Assembly: GCF_011745365.1 (NCBI RefSeq)
Contig: NW_024468913.1
Coordinates: forward strand, 1,612,001-1,676,000
Source of the DNA: Cryphonectria parasitica EP155
Lineage: Eukaryota > Ascomycota > Sordariomycetes > Diaporthales > Cryphonectriaceae
Length of the DNA: 64,000 nt
Direction of reading: 5' to 3'
Shown: one piece after another, positions 32,429 through 43,644 of the stretch
Numbering within the stretch: the stretch's first letter is position 1
Layout of the letters: every line of letters starts with the position of its first letter
The notes under the pieces: generated by a model
The model's input: only the letters and a program-made list of their open reading frames with translations
Told to the model about the DNA's origin: nothing
Databases searched by the model: none
Made by a program: the position numbers and the translations under genes

Positions 32429-35400
32429 CTACTCTTCCAAGTCACGGTACCTGGCTGGCCTTTGTCTCCTGCGCTGAGAGCGATCCAATGAGCTGCTGCC
32501 CTCGTTACTGCCTTCTGAGGTGTCTATCCTGCGTCTCGTCGGCGTCTGCAAATGGCGCTCGTGCTCTGCGTCCGGCATCTCATCGTCCGAGTCCGGGATC
32601 TGCCGTGGGCGCCTCCTGAGGCTCGGACTCCGAAGGCTTGGGCTGTGGTGGCTGCTACCGGATCGCGTGGTGACCCCTCTAAATTCTTCATCATCGTGGT
32701 CATAGTCACCTTGCCTGCGGCGCTTGTTGCGACTAGCCCTGCTACTAGGAGTGCCGAGAATCGTCTGTGGGGATTCGCGGGGAGCTGGATCCATGGGCTC
32801 GTCGGCATTACTCTCGAAATCCTCATTCAAGGAGAACGCAGCCGTCGTCGTCACGGAACTGATGTTTGTAGAACGTGCTCCGCCACGTCCGCCACGCCCG
32901 CCTCGTCCGCCTCGTCTAGTGAAACCGCGACTTCGAATCCTGACCGGGCCACCTCTTCTCGCGCGAGGTCGAGGCCGAGGCAAAGGGCTATCCGAATCCA
33001 TAGAATCCTCGTGCTCCACAAGCGCTCGCTTCCGCTTGCGGCTGCCTCGACTGCCGACAGCGGCTCCAGGGCGCTTGGCTCTCACCCGTCGCGGGGGATT
33101 GAAGTCGTCGTCGTCTTCATCGTCCTGATCCTCCAAAGTCGAGTTCTCCATTGCCACGTCTTCCTCGTCATCAAGAACCGCCGCAACAGGTGCTTTCTTG
33201 GTCTCGGCGCTGAATTTGACGCCGCCTCTACCCCTGCCTCGGCCACCGCGACCCCGGCCGCCCCGACCTCCTCTAGCACTGCTACCGCCACGTTTCGGTC
33301 TCCTCTCTCCATCTTTGGCATCCAGCAATTTCTTGGTGAGATTTGGGAAGTTCTCTCCGTAGTTGAAAAAGAGCTCCTCGCCAGCCTTGATGTCTCGGAG
33401 GGCCTTGAACTTGATCCGGAAATCACCATTCACGAAGAAAATCTGAGGAATAATATTCACTCGCTTCCTGCCAATCTTGTCCAGCTCGGAGGCATGGTTG
33501 ATATATCGGCTAAGATTTCCATAGATGGCGGCGTCCACCCAGATACCTTCATAGTCCAGAAGGGTGAAGAGGTAGCTGCTGTGGCTGCTCTCGTCAAAAA
33601 CATCGCCGCGACGTGCCTCTCGACGTACACCCTCGTCGTGAGAGATCAGCTCTCCAAGATACTCAATGACGAACTCATCCTGAGCAATGTCTTCTGCCGT
33701 AAAAAGACCATAACCACAGCCCTCGATCTGAGACTCTCCCAGGAGGACGATCTTGGATATTCCGCGCTGAAGAGCAACATTTTGACAGCCACTTGCGTGC
33801 AGGTTTGAGTCGTGAGCATTCTTGGGGTCTGCTCGCTCAAGAGCACCGCAGCCGGAGCACAGAACAGGATCGCACTCCCTGTTCAGCTGAACGCAGATAC
33901 ATGGGCGGCCAGCGACCCTCTGCTGCAGGCAAGTCTTGCCGTTGGAGACACAGGCACACCCAGTAAACTTATAGGCACAGCTCTCGGCCGTGCAGCGACA
34001 AAATCGGTCACAGAGCAGTTTGGCATCCACGCATGGACAGCCCTTTCCACAGGGACCCGCATGATTGCACGGATCTCTGATCTCCCTGCGGGTAAACTCG
34101 TGCGAGTTGAGTTGATCCTGCCAGTCCTGCTTGAGTTCCTTGCGAAAGCGGTCGTACCATGGTAACGACTTAACTATTTTCGGTTGAGTCGGATACACGT
34201 TGGCCAGTTGCTGGAGAGGTCGGTCGTCCAACTCAAGCTGAAGTATTTTCCGATAGGCTTCCCAGCAGTACCGACCTAACAACGTCGAGGCGAGGCAGGG
34301 CAGATGGAGGTTTGTGGCTCCTAACGCAATAAATAATCCTCGAAGCAACAGTACTTCGTCTTCGCTCCATGGAGTGATTGTAAAGTAAGGATTGCCATCC
34401 TGATAGCGGATCCAGCAGTCGTTGCGACAGGCCGTCATGTCCTTTTCCTGGGGTTCTGCCGCAAGACACTTGGCAAGATTTTCCCTCATCAAGCCTCCAA
34501 ACTTTCCAATCAGCTCGACTCCAATCGGCCGCCGGTGGTTGTCCCGGTCATGATCGCCGTGCTCACAGGAGTGCGAGTAGCAGAACAGGCAGCCCAGGAT
34601 AGTGTAGCTCAGCAGGTTGCTCTCTACCGAGTCCAACAGCTGTTCGGCTCCTTGCTTCTCCATCTCAGGCTTGCCGTCCTTGACTAGTTTCTTGTTCTCG
34701 ACCACAGCCTCGACAGTCTCGTCATGGACAAGGACATCCTTGAGTGTAAGGCCCGTATGCTTCCAGAGGTTGTTGAATGCGTCTGTGAACATCTTGGCAG
34801 CCCTGACAGCTCGCGGTGAGGCAACCTCGTCACTGAGCATGTTCATGATGCTGTTCTTCTGCTGCGGGGTCATTTTGTCATTATTCTCCGACTGGGCGGC
34901 CATGTATCGAACCAGGCTCGACTTGCTGCAGTTTTCCAAGCCGAGCTTCTTGATCCAGCGGTCGATGTAGAAAGAGAGTTCGACGGCCGTCTCCTCCTTG
35001 AGCATCTTACTAGCCTTCTCAGACCTGTTGGAAGACGTGACATTGAAGCCAGACTGAGCGTCCATCGCTTCGAGCTCATTAATCCAGCGACGGTAACGCT
35101 CCTCCTCACTATCCTTCATGTCCCGAAGATGGGGAATGAACTTCAAGGTCGTGTTGGGCGAGAGGACGTTGCGCGAGACCTCGACATGATGAAACCTGTA
35201 CTTCGGAACGCGCTCTTGGTCAGATTTGATGCAGGTCACCTCGTAAGCCACCTTCTTCTTGCCCGAGTTGACGCGAGCCGTCTTGTCCTCCTTATGAAGC
35301 TTCAGCTGGACCTTCATAGTGTTCTTTTGCTGCGTCTCACTCGTCAGGGCAGGCAGCCTGAGGTCTGCCAGGTCTGCCGTGGCGCTCACATGGCGCTGGT

Positions 35401-35980
35401 TGGGAGGCGGCTGCCGGGCAGCAAGTTTCAGGCTGTAGTGAACAAACTTGGCGTGGTTTCGATCGAGCTCTATCGCCAGATCGTACAAGGAGCTCTCGAT
35501 TTTTTCAAGAGACCATTCCTGCCTACGCGGTGTCTGCGTGTTGCTAGGAGTATTCAGTTTCGAATCACCAGTGGGAAGCGGCTGTGGTGAGGTTTCAGCG
35601 ATCCGAGCGGCTGCCTTAAAGCTGGAGGGTGAGGGTTGAGGAGAGAGACTCGACAAGGCCGAGCTGTCCTGGGCGGAACGGTTGATGACTTGGTCGGCCT
35701 TCGATGGGGTTGAGCTGGATTGACCCATCTGGACACGTGCAGATGGCGCGAGAAGAGGGTCTGACGGCGGGAAGGAGTCTGTACCAGCACCAGAAGCACG
35801 CGAGGCAGATTCAGAGCCCGGTGGGGCGGTTGCTTCGTGGACTTGGAAATGGCTCTCTGAGAACCGCGGGGCTGTTGTCGACAGAGAAGGATCGGGTCGT
35901 CCGTCTGACGATTTAGACCCTCCGCCATTGAACACCATGTCGACGTCGCTGTCGTCCACCGTAAGATCTATCACATCCAT
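32429..35980 (-). CDS. kmt6: KMT6/EZH2-type histone H3K27 methyltransferase
   Basis: Catalytic subunit of Polycomb repressive complex 2, which methylates histone H3 lysine 27 to silence facultative heterochromatin. One exon, 1183 residues. Visible parts: an N-terminal SUMO-interaction-like VIDLTVDDSD; a helical middle; a Cys-rich CXC region at about residues 635-720 (CNHAGPCGKGCPC, CRCTAESCAYKFTGCACV); and a SET domain at about 740-875 with GCGYGLFTAEDI, YLGELIS, RYINHAS (usual form R-F-x-N-H-S) and EELFFNYGE. After SET comes an unusually long tail of about 300 residues with RGG/AT-hook-like repeats and acidic and basic patches. The CXC-SET order separates it from SUV39 and SET1 families. The ATG at 35980 was chosen because the frame further upstream (to 36076) has no ATG. 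A telomere-like repeat lies upstream at 36488-36502. Confidence 0.93.
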   Translation of the reverse strand: MDVIDLTVDDSDVDMVFNGGGSKSSDGRPDPSLSTTAPRFSESHFQVHEATAPPGSESASRASGAGTDSFPPSDPLLAPSARVQMGQSSSTPSKADQVINRSAQDSSALSSLSPQPSPSSFKAAARIAETSPQPLPTGDSKLNTPSNTQTPRRQEWSLEKIESSLYDLAIELDRNHAKFVHYSLKLAARQPPPNQRHVSATADLADLRLPALTSETQQKNTMKVQLKLHKEDKTARVNSGKKKVAYEVTCIKSDQERVPKYRFHHVEVSRNVLSPNTTLKFIPHLRDMKDSEEERYRRWINELEAMDAQSGFNVTSSNRSEKASKMLKEETAVELSFYIDRWIKKLGLENCSKSSLVRYMAAQSENNDKMTPQQKNSIMNMLSDEVASPRAVRAAKMFTDAFNNLWKHTGLTLKDVLVHDETVEAVVENKKLVKDGKPEMEKQGAEQLLDSVESNLLSYTILGCLFCYSHSCEHGDHDRDNHRRPIGVELIGKFGGLMRENLAKCLAAEPQEKDMTACRNDCWIRYQDGNPYFTITPWSEDEVLLLRGLFIALGATNLHLPCLASTLLGRYCWEAYRKILQLELDDRPLQQLANVYPTQPKIVKSLPWYDRFRKELKQDWQDQLNSHEFTRREIRDPCNHAGPCGKGCPCVDAKLLCDRFCRCTAESCAYKFTGCACVSNGKTCLQQRVAGRPCICVQLNRECDPVLCSGCGALERADPKNAHDSNLHASGCQNVALQRGISKIVLLGESQIEGCGYGLFTAEDIAQDEFVIEYLGELISHDEGVRREARRGDVFDESSHSSYLFTLLDYEGIWVDAAIYGNLSRYINHASELDKIGRKRVNIIPQIFFVNGDFRIKFKALRDIKAGEELFFNYGENFPNLTKKLLDAKDGERRPKRGGSSARGGRGGRGRGGRGRGRGGVKFSAETKKAPVAAVLDDEEDVAMENSTLEDQDDEDDDDFNPPRRVRAKRPGAAVGSRGSRKRKRALVEHEDSMDSDSPLPRPRPRARRGGPVRIRSRGFTRRGGRGGRGGRGGARSTNISSVTTTAAFSLNEDFESNADEPMDPAPRESPQTILGTPSSRASRNKRRRQGDYDHDDEEFRGVTTRSGSSHHSPSLRSPSLRRRPRQIPDSDDEMPDAEHERHLQTPTRRRIDTSEGSNEGSSSLDRSQRRRQRPARYRDLEE

Positions 35981-37264
35981 TGGATCATTGCAAATTTGCC
36001 GACCTGCTGTGGTGTTTCTGGTTGGGTTTGCAAGGGGAAGGGCGACGTCCAACACCCCACTGTAGAGTCGCGACACTAGAAGTGAAGGAAGACGGAGCAG
36101 CCCATTGCCGAGTCGTGTGTACTCGAATTTTCCACTAGGAGCTTATGCGAGGGGGTTTTTTCTTTCTTCCTCGATGGTGTTTTGTGTTGCCAGGTGGTGT
36201 TACTAGAGCGCGGTTTCGCTCCTCAACCAATAGATCACACTTTTAAGAGAATTGAAGTATGGAACAAACCCGACTTGAGAGTAGTGAGGCCAAGTATGAT
36301 GTTCCTGCAAGATCAGGATGACCACGATCGTTTTCGACCTTTGTGGTGATGAAAGTTGATGAGGACAGGCTGGAGGGCGTAAAGCAGCACCGAAAGGATG
36401 CGCGCGACTGGAAACGCGTTTACCTGAAAGTTAAAAGTCTCTTTTGGCAGGGACCATTGACAACTAGGGATGGTGCAAGTCAAGGAAGGGTTAGGGTTAG
36501 GGCACCATCATACGTCTCTCGGTTCTTCTCCGCAAGCAAGTGGGCACATGGTTTGGGAGAGGGTGGTTTGTTCAATACGTGGCTGCTGTTTCTTCGCTCT
36601 CTTCTTTTTCTTTCTGTGGCGCATTCCCTCAATAGAGCCTCTCCCAGAACTTCAAATACTTGGTAGGTAAGTACAACTACGAACAATGACTGAAATTTGC
36701 ATCAAATATACCGTTTTTTAATCCTGAAGATAGTACGATGTTTGTATAAAATGATGCAGTAATATGGCAAATTTAGCAAAACTATTGCTGAGTCGGTCGG
36801 GAACCTTTCTGTGTATTATCACGGAGGCTGGTCCAATGTTACATTGGAAAGCGAAGACATCCAGACCATGAGAAGGCCTGGTTGTGGGCTGCACATGCTT
36901 AATGGAATTCAGCAAGAATATCAATATCCTTGCATACACCTAGATTTTTTGGAGGAGCTGAGTCGTCCTGTCAAGTAAGGCTGTAACATGGAAGGATAAC
37001 CCTTCATTCAGAATATAAATAATATGGCCCTCAGTTGCACTGCAGAGGTTGTAGTGGACGGGGTTGAATGTTTTCCATGTGATGCTTCTTTCAAATGGAA
37101 ATAAAAACTTCAAGACCAGATCTGGAGCGGCCATGTCTTTGCCTAGAACGAAAGAAAAAGAAGAAGGGAAGAGAAAAGAGAAAAGAGAAAGACCAAGGAT
37201 AAAAGGTCCCGTAGCTGAGGGTATACACGGTTCACAATTTGCTATCAACTACCAAGAACCATGC
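35981..37264. other. Intergenic region, kmt6 promoter
   Basis: Holds the kmt6 promoter and the 3' flank of the DUF3176 gene, both on the minus strand. Apart from the telomere-like repeat at 36488-36502 I see no gene or RNA; open frames are short. Confidence 0.6.
36488..36502 (+). repeat. Interstitial telomere-type repeat (GGGTTAGGGTTAGGG)
   Basis: Fifteen bases of perfect TTAGGG-phase sequence about 510 bp upstream of the kmt6 start codon. Filamentous fungi use TTAGGG telomeres. Such short boxes can bind Myb-type telomere or promoter factors. Confidence 0.8.
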
Positions 37265-39754
37265 TCATGCAGAGGTCGGGATTGCGTTCCCACCTGTGAC
37301 GCCATGCAACCTCCATCCATTTTCTTCGGAGTCAAAGCGAGCATTCACGGTTCTTGCTGCCCTGCTCAGTTCGGCCTCAGGTACAAGCCCAGAATCATGT
37401 TTCCTGTATTTCTCCTCCAGGCCGTAGAAGAGAAAGGGAAGTACCGAGGACTTCCAAACGACTTCCCTCTTGAAGCCCCACAAGCCGGAGCTCGAGATAT
37501 GAAACAGCTAAAAGGAGTGACCACTCCCAGCTGACTGGAAATGATGGTGGTCTATATAGACAACAACTAGACAGGACTCGCACACGAGATCATCATAGAA
37601 ATCAGCAGCACTGATGTCCCGACTACCACGACGAGTGGGTAGACTAACCACGTCCAACGAAATCGCACACACACGTCCGTCTCGTATACGGTTCCGGTGA
37701 CGACGGTGAGGTTATTTTCCCAGTCCGTCCCGATTGTGCGCAGCTGATCTGTTAAGCTGGCGAAGCCACGATCCATGAACGCGCTGATGCTTGATATGGA
37801 GGCGTTGCCGCTGCCAAATAGGTCGCTGAGCCACCACGATTTGGGACATAACATGGCGGTGTAGTTGCTAAACTGCAAGCACTGCTCGGTCGCGTCGCTG
37901 GTGCCGATGAGCTCCCATAAAGACGCTTGGGCCTGGAGCGCCCGGTACCACTTGTACGAGAACCCGTACAGACATCGCGTCGGGCCCGTCGTGTTGCCTA
38001 GGCTGGTCAGGCCCCCAGGAACGCTGGAAAGGTTGGCGCTGATATTGTCGTAGACTACGTGGTCGACTATGCAGGGGTCTGAGAACCCGCACCTCCACTC
38101 GCAATGGTGGTCATCGAATGCCTCGGCGCCGGAATCGACGTGAGGCTGCAGGGGCATGGGATCCTGGACAGCCTCTTCTTGCAGCTTGCCGTTGACGACC
38201 GAACCTTTGTAGTGCTGCAGAGACGCGTAGAAGAAGCAAGCAGCTGCCGTTACCGAGAAGTAACCGGGGAGTGTCTCCACCCCGGGTAACTCGAGCTGTG
38301 GGCACAAGCTGGCTTTGACGGGTGGCATGGCGAATTCTTCCCGCTCCCCAATATACGTCTGATAGTTGGAAGGGTATTCGCAGGGGTTCGTACTTGGCAT
38401 CAGAAGAAGTATGCCGTCGAAGGAGGCATTGTTAACAATCTCTCTCTGTCGTTGTGTCATTGTCATATTGTCCAATGGAAAGGCCCCCTCCACTGTGGCT
38501 AGCATTGTATTCCATCGACCTCCGTTGGCCGCCCAGTCTGAATGAGACAGGTGGTACTTGAGGGTCGGGCCCCCTGGTAAGCTGTAGTTCGTGGATATAT
38601 TATACGTGTAGTTATTGGATGATACCCAATAATGCAAGCCACTCTGGGTGATAAGTGACGAGACATCTATACACTCACTGCTAAATCCTGCGGTAGAGTG
38701 TGTTATTCCATTGGTAGCTTGAAAAGTGCAATTACCTGATGTGCATGTCGCCGAGAGCGAATTGGGCGATTGTGAACCAGCCAGTCCAGCGATGATAGAA
38801 GCTCTCAAGCTCACGCTGAGATCATATACTGGATCACTACCGGCACTCACTTCAAGTCCTCTTAGGCTGGTCTGGGCGATGGGAATAAATGCTTGTCCAG
38901 TCGAGCCGGGATTTTGGCATGACGCCGTCTGGATCGCCTGCTGGGTAAAAGTGCCGATCACGATAGATAATAATGTAATTGTTGAACCGAGTGTGGCCAA
39001 GTTGCTTGCTGCTAGATTAATACAAACTTAATGGCCTGAAGCTGCAGTATACTTACGGACGAGCGAGAGACAGCATGAATAGAAATGACCCCCAAGAGCC
39101 GCGACTCGCATTATCAAAGGTCTGCATGTGGCTGAGGGGCCGAGATGATGATCGAAACCAGCGCCATTTGAGCTGGCCGATACCTACGCCAGAGGCACCC
39201 GTATGTCAGCACGAAAGTTGACCCATGCACTCTCCAGAGACTCAAAAACACTTACTCGAATCGAGGATGCTCTCCAGCATAGACCTGAGAACCGTGGCAA
39301 TCAAGGCAATAAGCGTGCTGAGGTTTAGAGTAGTGGCATAAGGCCAGTTGGGTTGCTGTTGATTGTTGAACCTGGCCGAGATGAGGAATATGGCCAGGAG
39401 GCAACAAAGAGCCACAAGAAGAGCTACGATCTCCGAGCGCCAGTCTCTCACTCGCCCCGCCATCGTATCACGGGGTGCTACCAGTGGTTGCAACGTAGAC
39501 GAGCCATTCTGAGCTGCCTTTTCCCGTCTGTCATCAGACTCATCTCCTTGCGCGTCAACACAAGTTGTTCCATTCCATGGATGGCTTGAGTGTGAAAGCT
39601 CTATAGATGGCGTGATATCGTTCAGTTCCGACGTCTCTGATTGCTCGAATGCCACGCTACAGGTTTGGTCAACTATCAGTAGACTGTCGATTGACGGAAT
39701 CCGGCGAGGCTGCGCTGAAAGCCTTCGCTGGCTTGCAGCCCTTAGGAGGTCCAT
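37265..39754 (-). CDS. DUF3176-family fungal membrane protein
   Basis: Exons 39754-39256, 39183-39057, 39004-37586 and 37490-37265 give 756 residues. The first two introns (GTAAGT in both) are well supported. The last intron (GTGTGC...CTCGAG) is my best fit and its edges are uncertain; without it the frame stops at 37567. Evidence for the last exon is LWGFKREVVWKSSVLPFLFYGLEE, which resembles the cytoplasmic tail that follows the final membrane segment in this family. Conserved blocks include the tryptophan-rich IGQLKWRWF and RPLSHMQTFDNASRGSWGS (exon 2). Membrane segments lie near residues 108-130, 143-160, 208-225 and 657-680, flanking a large loop rich in N-glycosylation sites and cysteines. 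The function is unknown. The start at 39754 is the first ATG in frame. Confidence 0.8.
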
Positions 39755-41640
39755 GGTGTGAACCTCGATCCCCGAAGCCGGATGAGTTCCGGGATATACA
39801 ACTAGACGATGGAATATTGAACAAAAAAGAATTAAAAAGATGACCAAGTTTGATGGGGGGGGAAGGCTGATCAAAAGGAAGGCTAGCCAGGGGAGACAAG
39901 AGCGAGAAACTCAGGAGTCAGATATACAGCAAACTAGATCTGTAGGGGGAGTATGTGACTTAAATAATGCAGGTGAAGCACGTAAATTCTTGATTGGATA
40001 TCGAGCGACGGCTAAACCTTGGGGGCAGTATTGTGGCTGAAGGTCAAATGTTTCAAAATCTCGTCAGACCTGAGGTAGATATCGTGAGCACGTGCCATAG
40101 TCCAAAATGCTGTGTACCACTCCTGCCACCATGACGAACTTTAAGCACAAAAGCTGTGCCGGAGCTGAAGCTTCCAATTGGTGCTGCATCAGCAATCATG
40201 AGAAACATGTTTAACTTGGTGCAGAGGCTGAACCCCTAGAGCGCAGGCAATGGACTCAGGCCAAACCACCCTTCGTGCATCGTAATGCTGCAAGATGCAT
40301 GCCAGCCATGGTCTCTTGCAGTATTACTATGTATACAAATGATAGGTAAATGCTGTGCCGGGGGCCAAGGCTACCTTGAAAGGGCCTTCTCCGGGGTAAT
40401 GAGTATAATTGGATGCGCTGCAGAAAAGGAAGGAAAGGAAAGAAAAATGGAGGGGGAACAGCTGGTTACATGAGGTTATCTAGGCTGAGGGTGCCTGGCG
40501 ATAGTGGGGGCTAGTGACTCGCTAGATGTGGTCCTCGCGCATTTGCAGCCTTGACTTGCGAGGGAGTACTTGTCATATTTACTTAAGTCCTCCAGTGTGA
40601 ATATCTTTCCAATGTACTAATTGTAGAGGAGATGTTATGTATATGTATAATATTTCGTTGTTATAATGAATATTCTTAATAAGATAGATATCCTAAATAT
40701 AATTGATATAGAATGGCAGCCTTATTCATTTCGTTGTAGAGTGTGTATGTCATAGCAAAGAAGAAGGCAATCAGCAGGCAGTACTCTCTGCTGCAGCGCT
40801 AGTAGTTACGATGACGACTCCCCGATGTCATCAACTCGTGGAGTGCTCTAATTTCGTCGATGAGACAAATTGTTCATAAGTTGAAGCAATGCAATTCGCA
40901 ACAGATGAAAGCACCTCAGAAGTAAGTACAGAACCTCATACTATTGTAAAATAACACACAGTATCAGGATAAAGTAGACCATCTGACACCCATCCCAAAT
41001 GCGGGATTGGAGCCGGACAAAAGTTGATGCAGGGTCGCTGCAGGGGACGGGGGAGGGCACGCTGAGATCGGTGAAAAGGGGAAATCTCTCTGGGGGGACC
41101 GCAAACCCAAAAGGAGCATCCGAGTCGGGGGGGGACGAGACTCGTTTTGGATGCACGCTGTTGCAGCGCCATGCAGCGCACAGAGAGGAATGCTACGACA
41201 TCAGGAGACGCTAGCAGCTCTTAAGCGTACGCTAGACCTGAGCCCGCCCTGGGGCCAAATGAGATGACGTCGTTGTCTTCGATTCGTCTTCAGCTTCGCG
41301 CCCTGTCGTCTGCAAACAAAAAGACCATCCCACTCCCATGCCTCGCCGACGTGTCCATCCGCATCCTCCTCCTCTTTCCGGCCATACCGTTGTTATTGTT
41401 CTCTACTACTACTGTTGCAGAAGCTGTATCCACCCCTGGTCTTATCGACAGTGGTATCCTTTTTTGGGTCTTTTTTTATCTTGCAGCATTCTCCTGAATT
41501 GACTTTACACAAACTATCATCTTGCACAACCGACCTTCACAAACCAAGGGTACATACATACCAGAACAGGACCCCGCGCCTTCTCCCCTGTCTGCACATC
41601 ATCTACTTTTTTTCATCGCTGTCGTCGCCCACCGCCCACC
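39755..41640. other. Intergenic region with an AT-rich island
   Basis: Separates the DUF3176 gene (-) from PIL1 (+) and should contain both promoters. At about 40,590-40,740 composition drops to strongly AT-rich with TATA-like strings, unlike the surroundings. No gene seen. Confidence 0.6.
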
Positions 41641-43084
41641 ATGCATCGCACGTATTCTATGCGTCAGACGAGGGCGCCCACCGCGTCCCAGATACAGGTG
41701 AGTGCCATCGCCAGACTTGCCTACAAGACAAGAAAACGAGAAAAAAGAGAATGAAGTGTATTTAATTAAAACCTGCTGTCGTCAGAACCCCCCTCCACCT
41801 CCCTCGAGCACCAAATCCGGCCGTCTCTTTGGCCGTGGTGGATTCGGTAAGTTCGGGACTTTGATCTCGTCATTGTACCACCGTGACCTTGAATATTAGT
41901 TCATCCATGCGCTATGATTGTTGTAACTCATCGATTGTTTGGTTGACAGGACATCTAGGTCATGCCCTTCGCGCTCGGACGGCCGGTGCGTACGGCCCGG
42001 ACCTGGCAAAGAAGTTGTCGCAGCTTGTCAAGATGGAGAAGAACGTCATGCGCAGCCTCGAGACGGTCGCTAAGGAGCGAATGGAAGTTGCTGTATGTAC
42101 TCATGCTGCTAGCCCCTCCATCTATTCCATTTTACTACACCGTATGGCCTGTCTGTTTATGACCTTCTGACCTCCTTCTCTCTCTTAGCAACAACTCTCC
42201 ATCTGGGGTGAGGCCTGCGACGAAGACGTTTCCGATGTCACCGACAAACTCGGCGTCTTGCTCTACGAGATCGGAGAACTCGAGGACCAATATGTCGATC
42301 GCTACGACCAGTACCGGGTGACCATTAAGAGCATCAGGAATATCGAGGCCTCGGTACAGCCCAGCCGAGACAGTGAGCAGTTCCCGCTTCTCCCATCCTA
42401 TGTACAGCAGGTGGCTGTTTCTATGGTGTGCTGACTCGTGTGTAACCAGGAAAGCAAAAGATCACGGACCAAATTGCCCAGCTCAAGTACAAGGAGCCAA
42501 ACTCGCCCAAGATCGTCGTCCTCGAGCAAGAACTCGTCCGCGCCGAGGCCGAGTCGCTGGTGGCCGAGGCCCAGCTCTCCAATATAACACGTGAGAAGAT
42601 CAAGGCCGCCTACACATACCAGTTCGACGCCCTGCGCGAGCACTGCGAGAAGGTAGCCATCATCGCCGGCTACGGAAAGCATCTCCTCGAGCTGATCGAC
42701 GACACCCCCGTCACACCCGGCGAGACCCGCGCAGCCTACGATGGATACGAAGCTAGCAAGGCTATTATCCAGGACTGCGAGGACGCTCTTACGAACTGGG
42801 TTACGCAGAACGCCGCCGTCAACTCGAAGCTCTCGGTGCGCGCCCGCACCCTGTCCACGCGGCGTCGGAACAACATCAAGGCACGCAGCGAGGGCGGTCA
42901 CGACCTGTCAGGGCAAGATGCCCCGCTCCATGATCAGGACTCCTGGGTGCCAGCAGGCCAACACAAGGGCGAGTACGATAACTCCGAAGAGGACGAGGAG
43001 GAGGACGAAGATGAGATTGCCGGCAGCGAGAGTGGGCTCAACGGGGAACATCGAGGACGCACGCACGAGGCCATCGCAGCGTGA
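41641..43084 (+). CDS. PIL1: Eisosome core component PIL1/LSP1
   Basis: BAR-domain protein that assembles eisosomes under the plasma membrane. Five exons: 41641-41697, 41786-41846, 41950-42092, 42189-42372 and 42450-43084, giving 359 residues. All introns have GTGAGT/GTAAGT/GTATGT/GTGAGC donors and CAG/TAG acceptors and all phases close. The N-terminus MHRTYSMRQTRAPTASQIQNPPP and the following GRLFGRGGFG are hallmarks of Pil1. The BAR region is at about residues 45-270: ALRARTAGAYGPDLAKKL, LSIWGEACDEDVSDVTDKLG, AEAESLVAEAQLSNITREKIK and FDALREHCEKVAIIAGYG. The tail is acidic (EEDEEEDEDE). It could be either paralogue; filamentous ascomycetes often have a PilA and a PilB. The short first exons are missed by simple ORF calling. 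Confidence 0.95.
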
Positions 43085-43644
43085 GGCGGGGTTTTTTCTC
43101 TTTGGAAAGGGCTGTGAGACCAAACTAAATGAGCCGACAACGATTTAAAACTTAATGTTCTAATGACGGCACTACATAATATGGGAATAGTTGCGCCATG
43201 GTGGCATATACACAGACAAGCCAGCAAAGCGCAGGAACTCTCAGGTTTTCTGCAGGGGCAACGCAAGGAAGTTGGGAGACATGGGGCGCGGCAACAAGTT
43301 GGGCGGCAATCTATTACGACAAGTGAATTTTGGTTTTTAAGTATAATCCGTTTTATTGTAGTGTTAGGCAGCAATATGGACTTTCAGCCTTTTCAGTGCA
43401 AGCCCAACTCTTTGCCAGCCTTGGTCTCTTGAGGATGCATCCGTGACAAGCCTGTCATAGCATACTCTTTGCTGCATTTCTTGAGATCTCTGCGGCTCAT
43501 CCTCTCCTGTAGGATCATATCCTCGTGTCGAAGGTGGCACCAAGCCTTCGGCCTGCGTATGGGTATATACCTTCTTCACCAATTATGTTATCTCCTCTCT
43601 CACGATCTTCCTCTCGCGGGCGCGCACTTTTCTCCCCCACCACC
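43085..43644. other. Spacer between convergent genes
   Basis: About 560 bp between the 3' ends of PIL1 (+) and the NAA38-like gene (-). Probably 3' untranslated sequence; nothing else seen. Confidence 0.75.
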
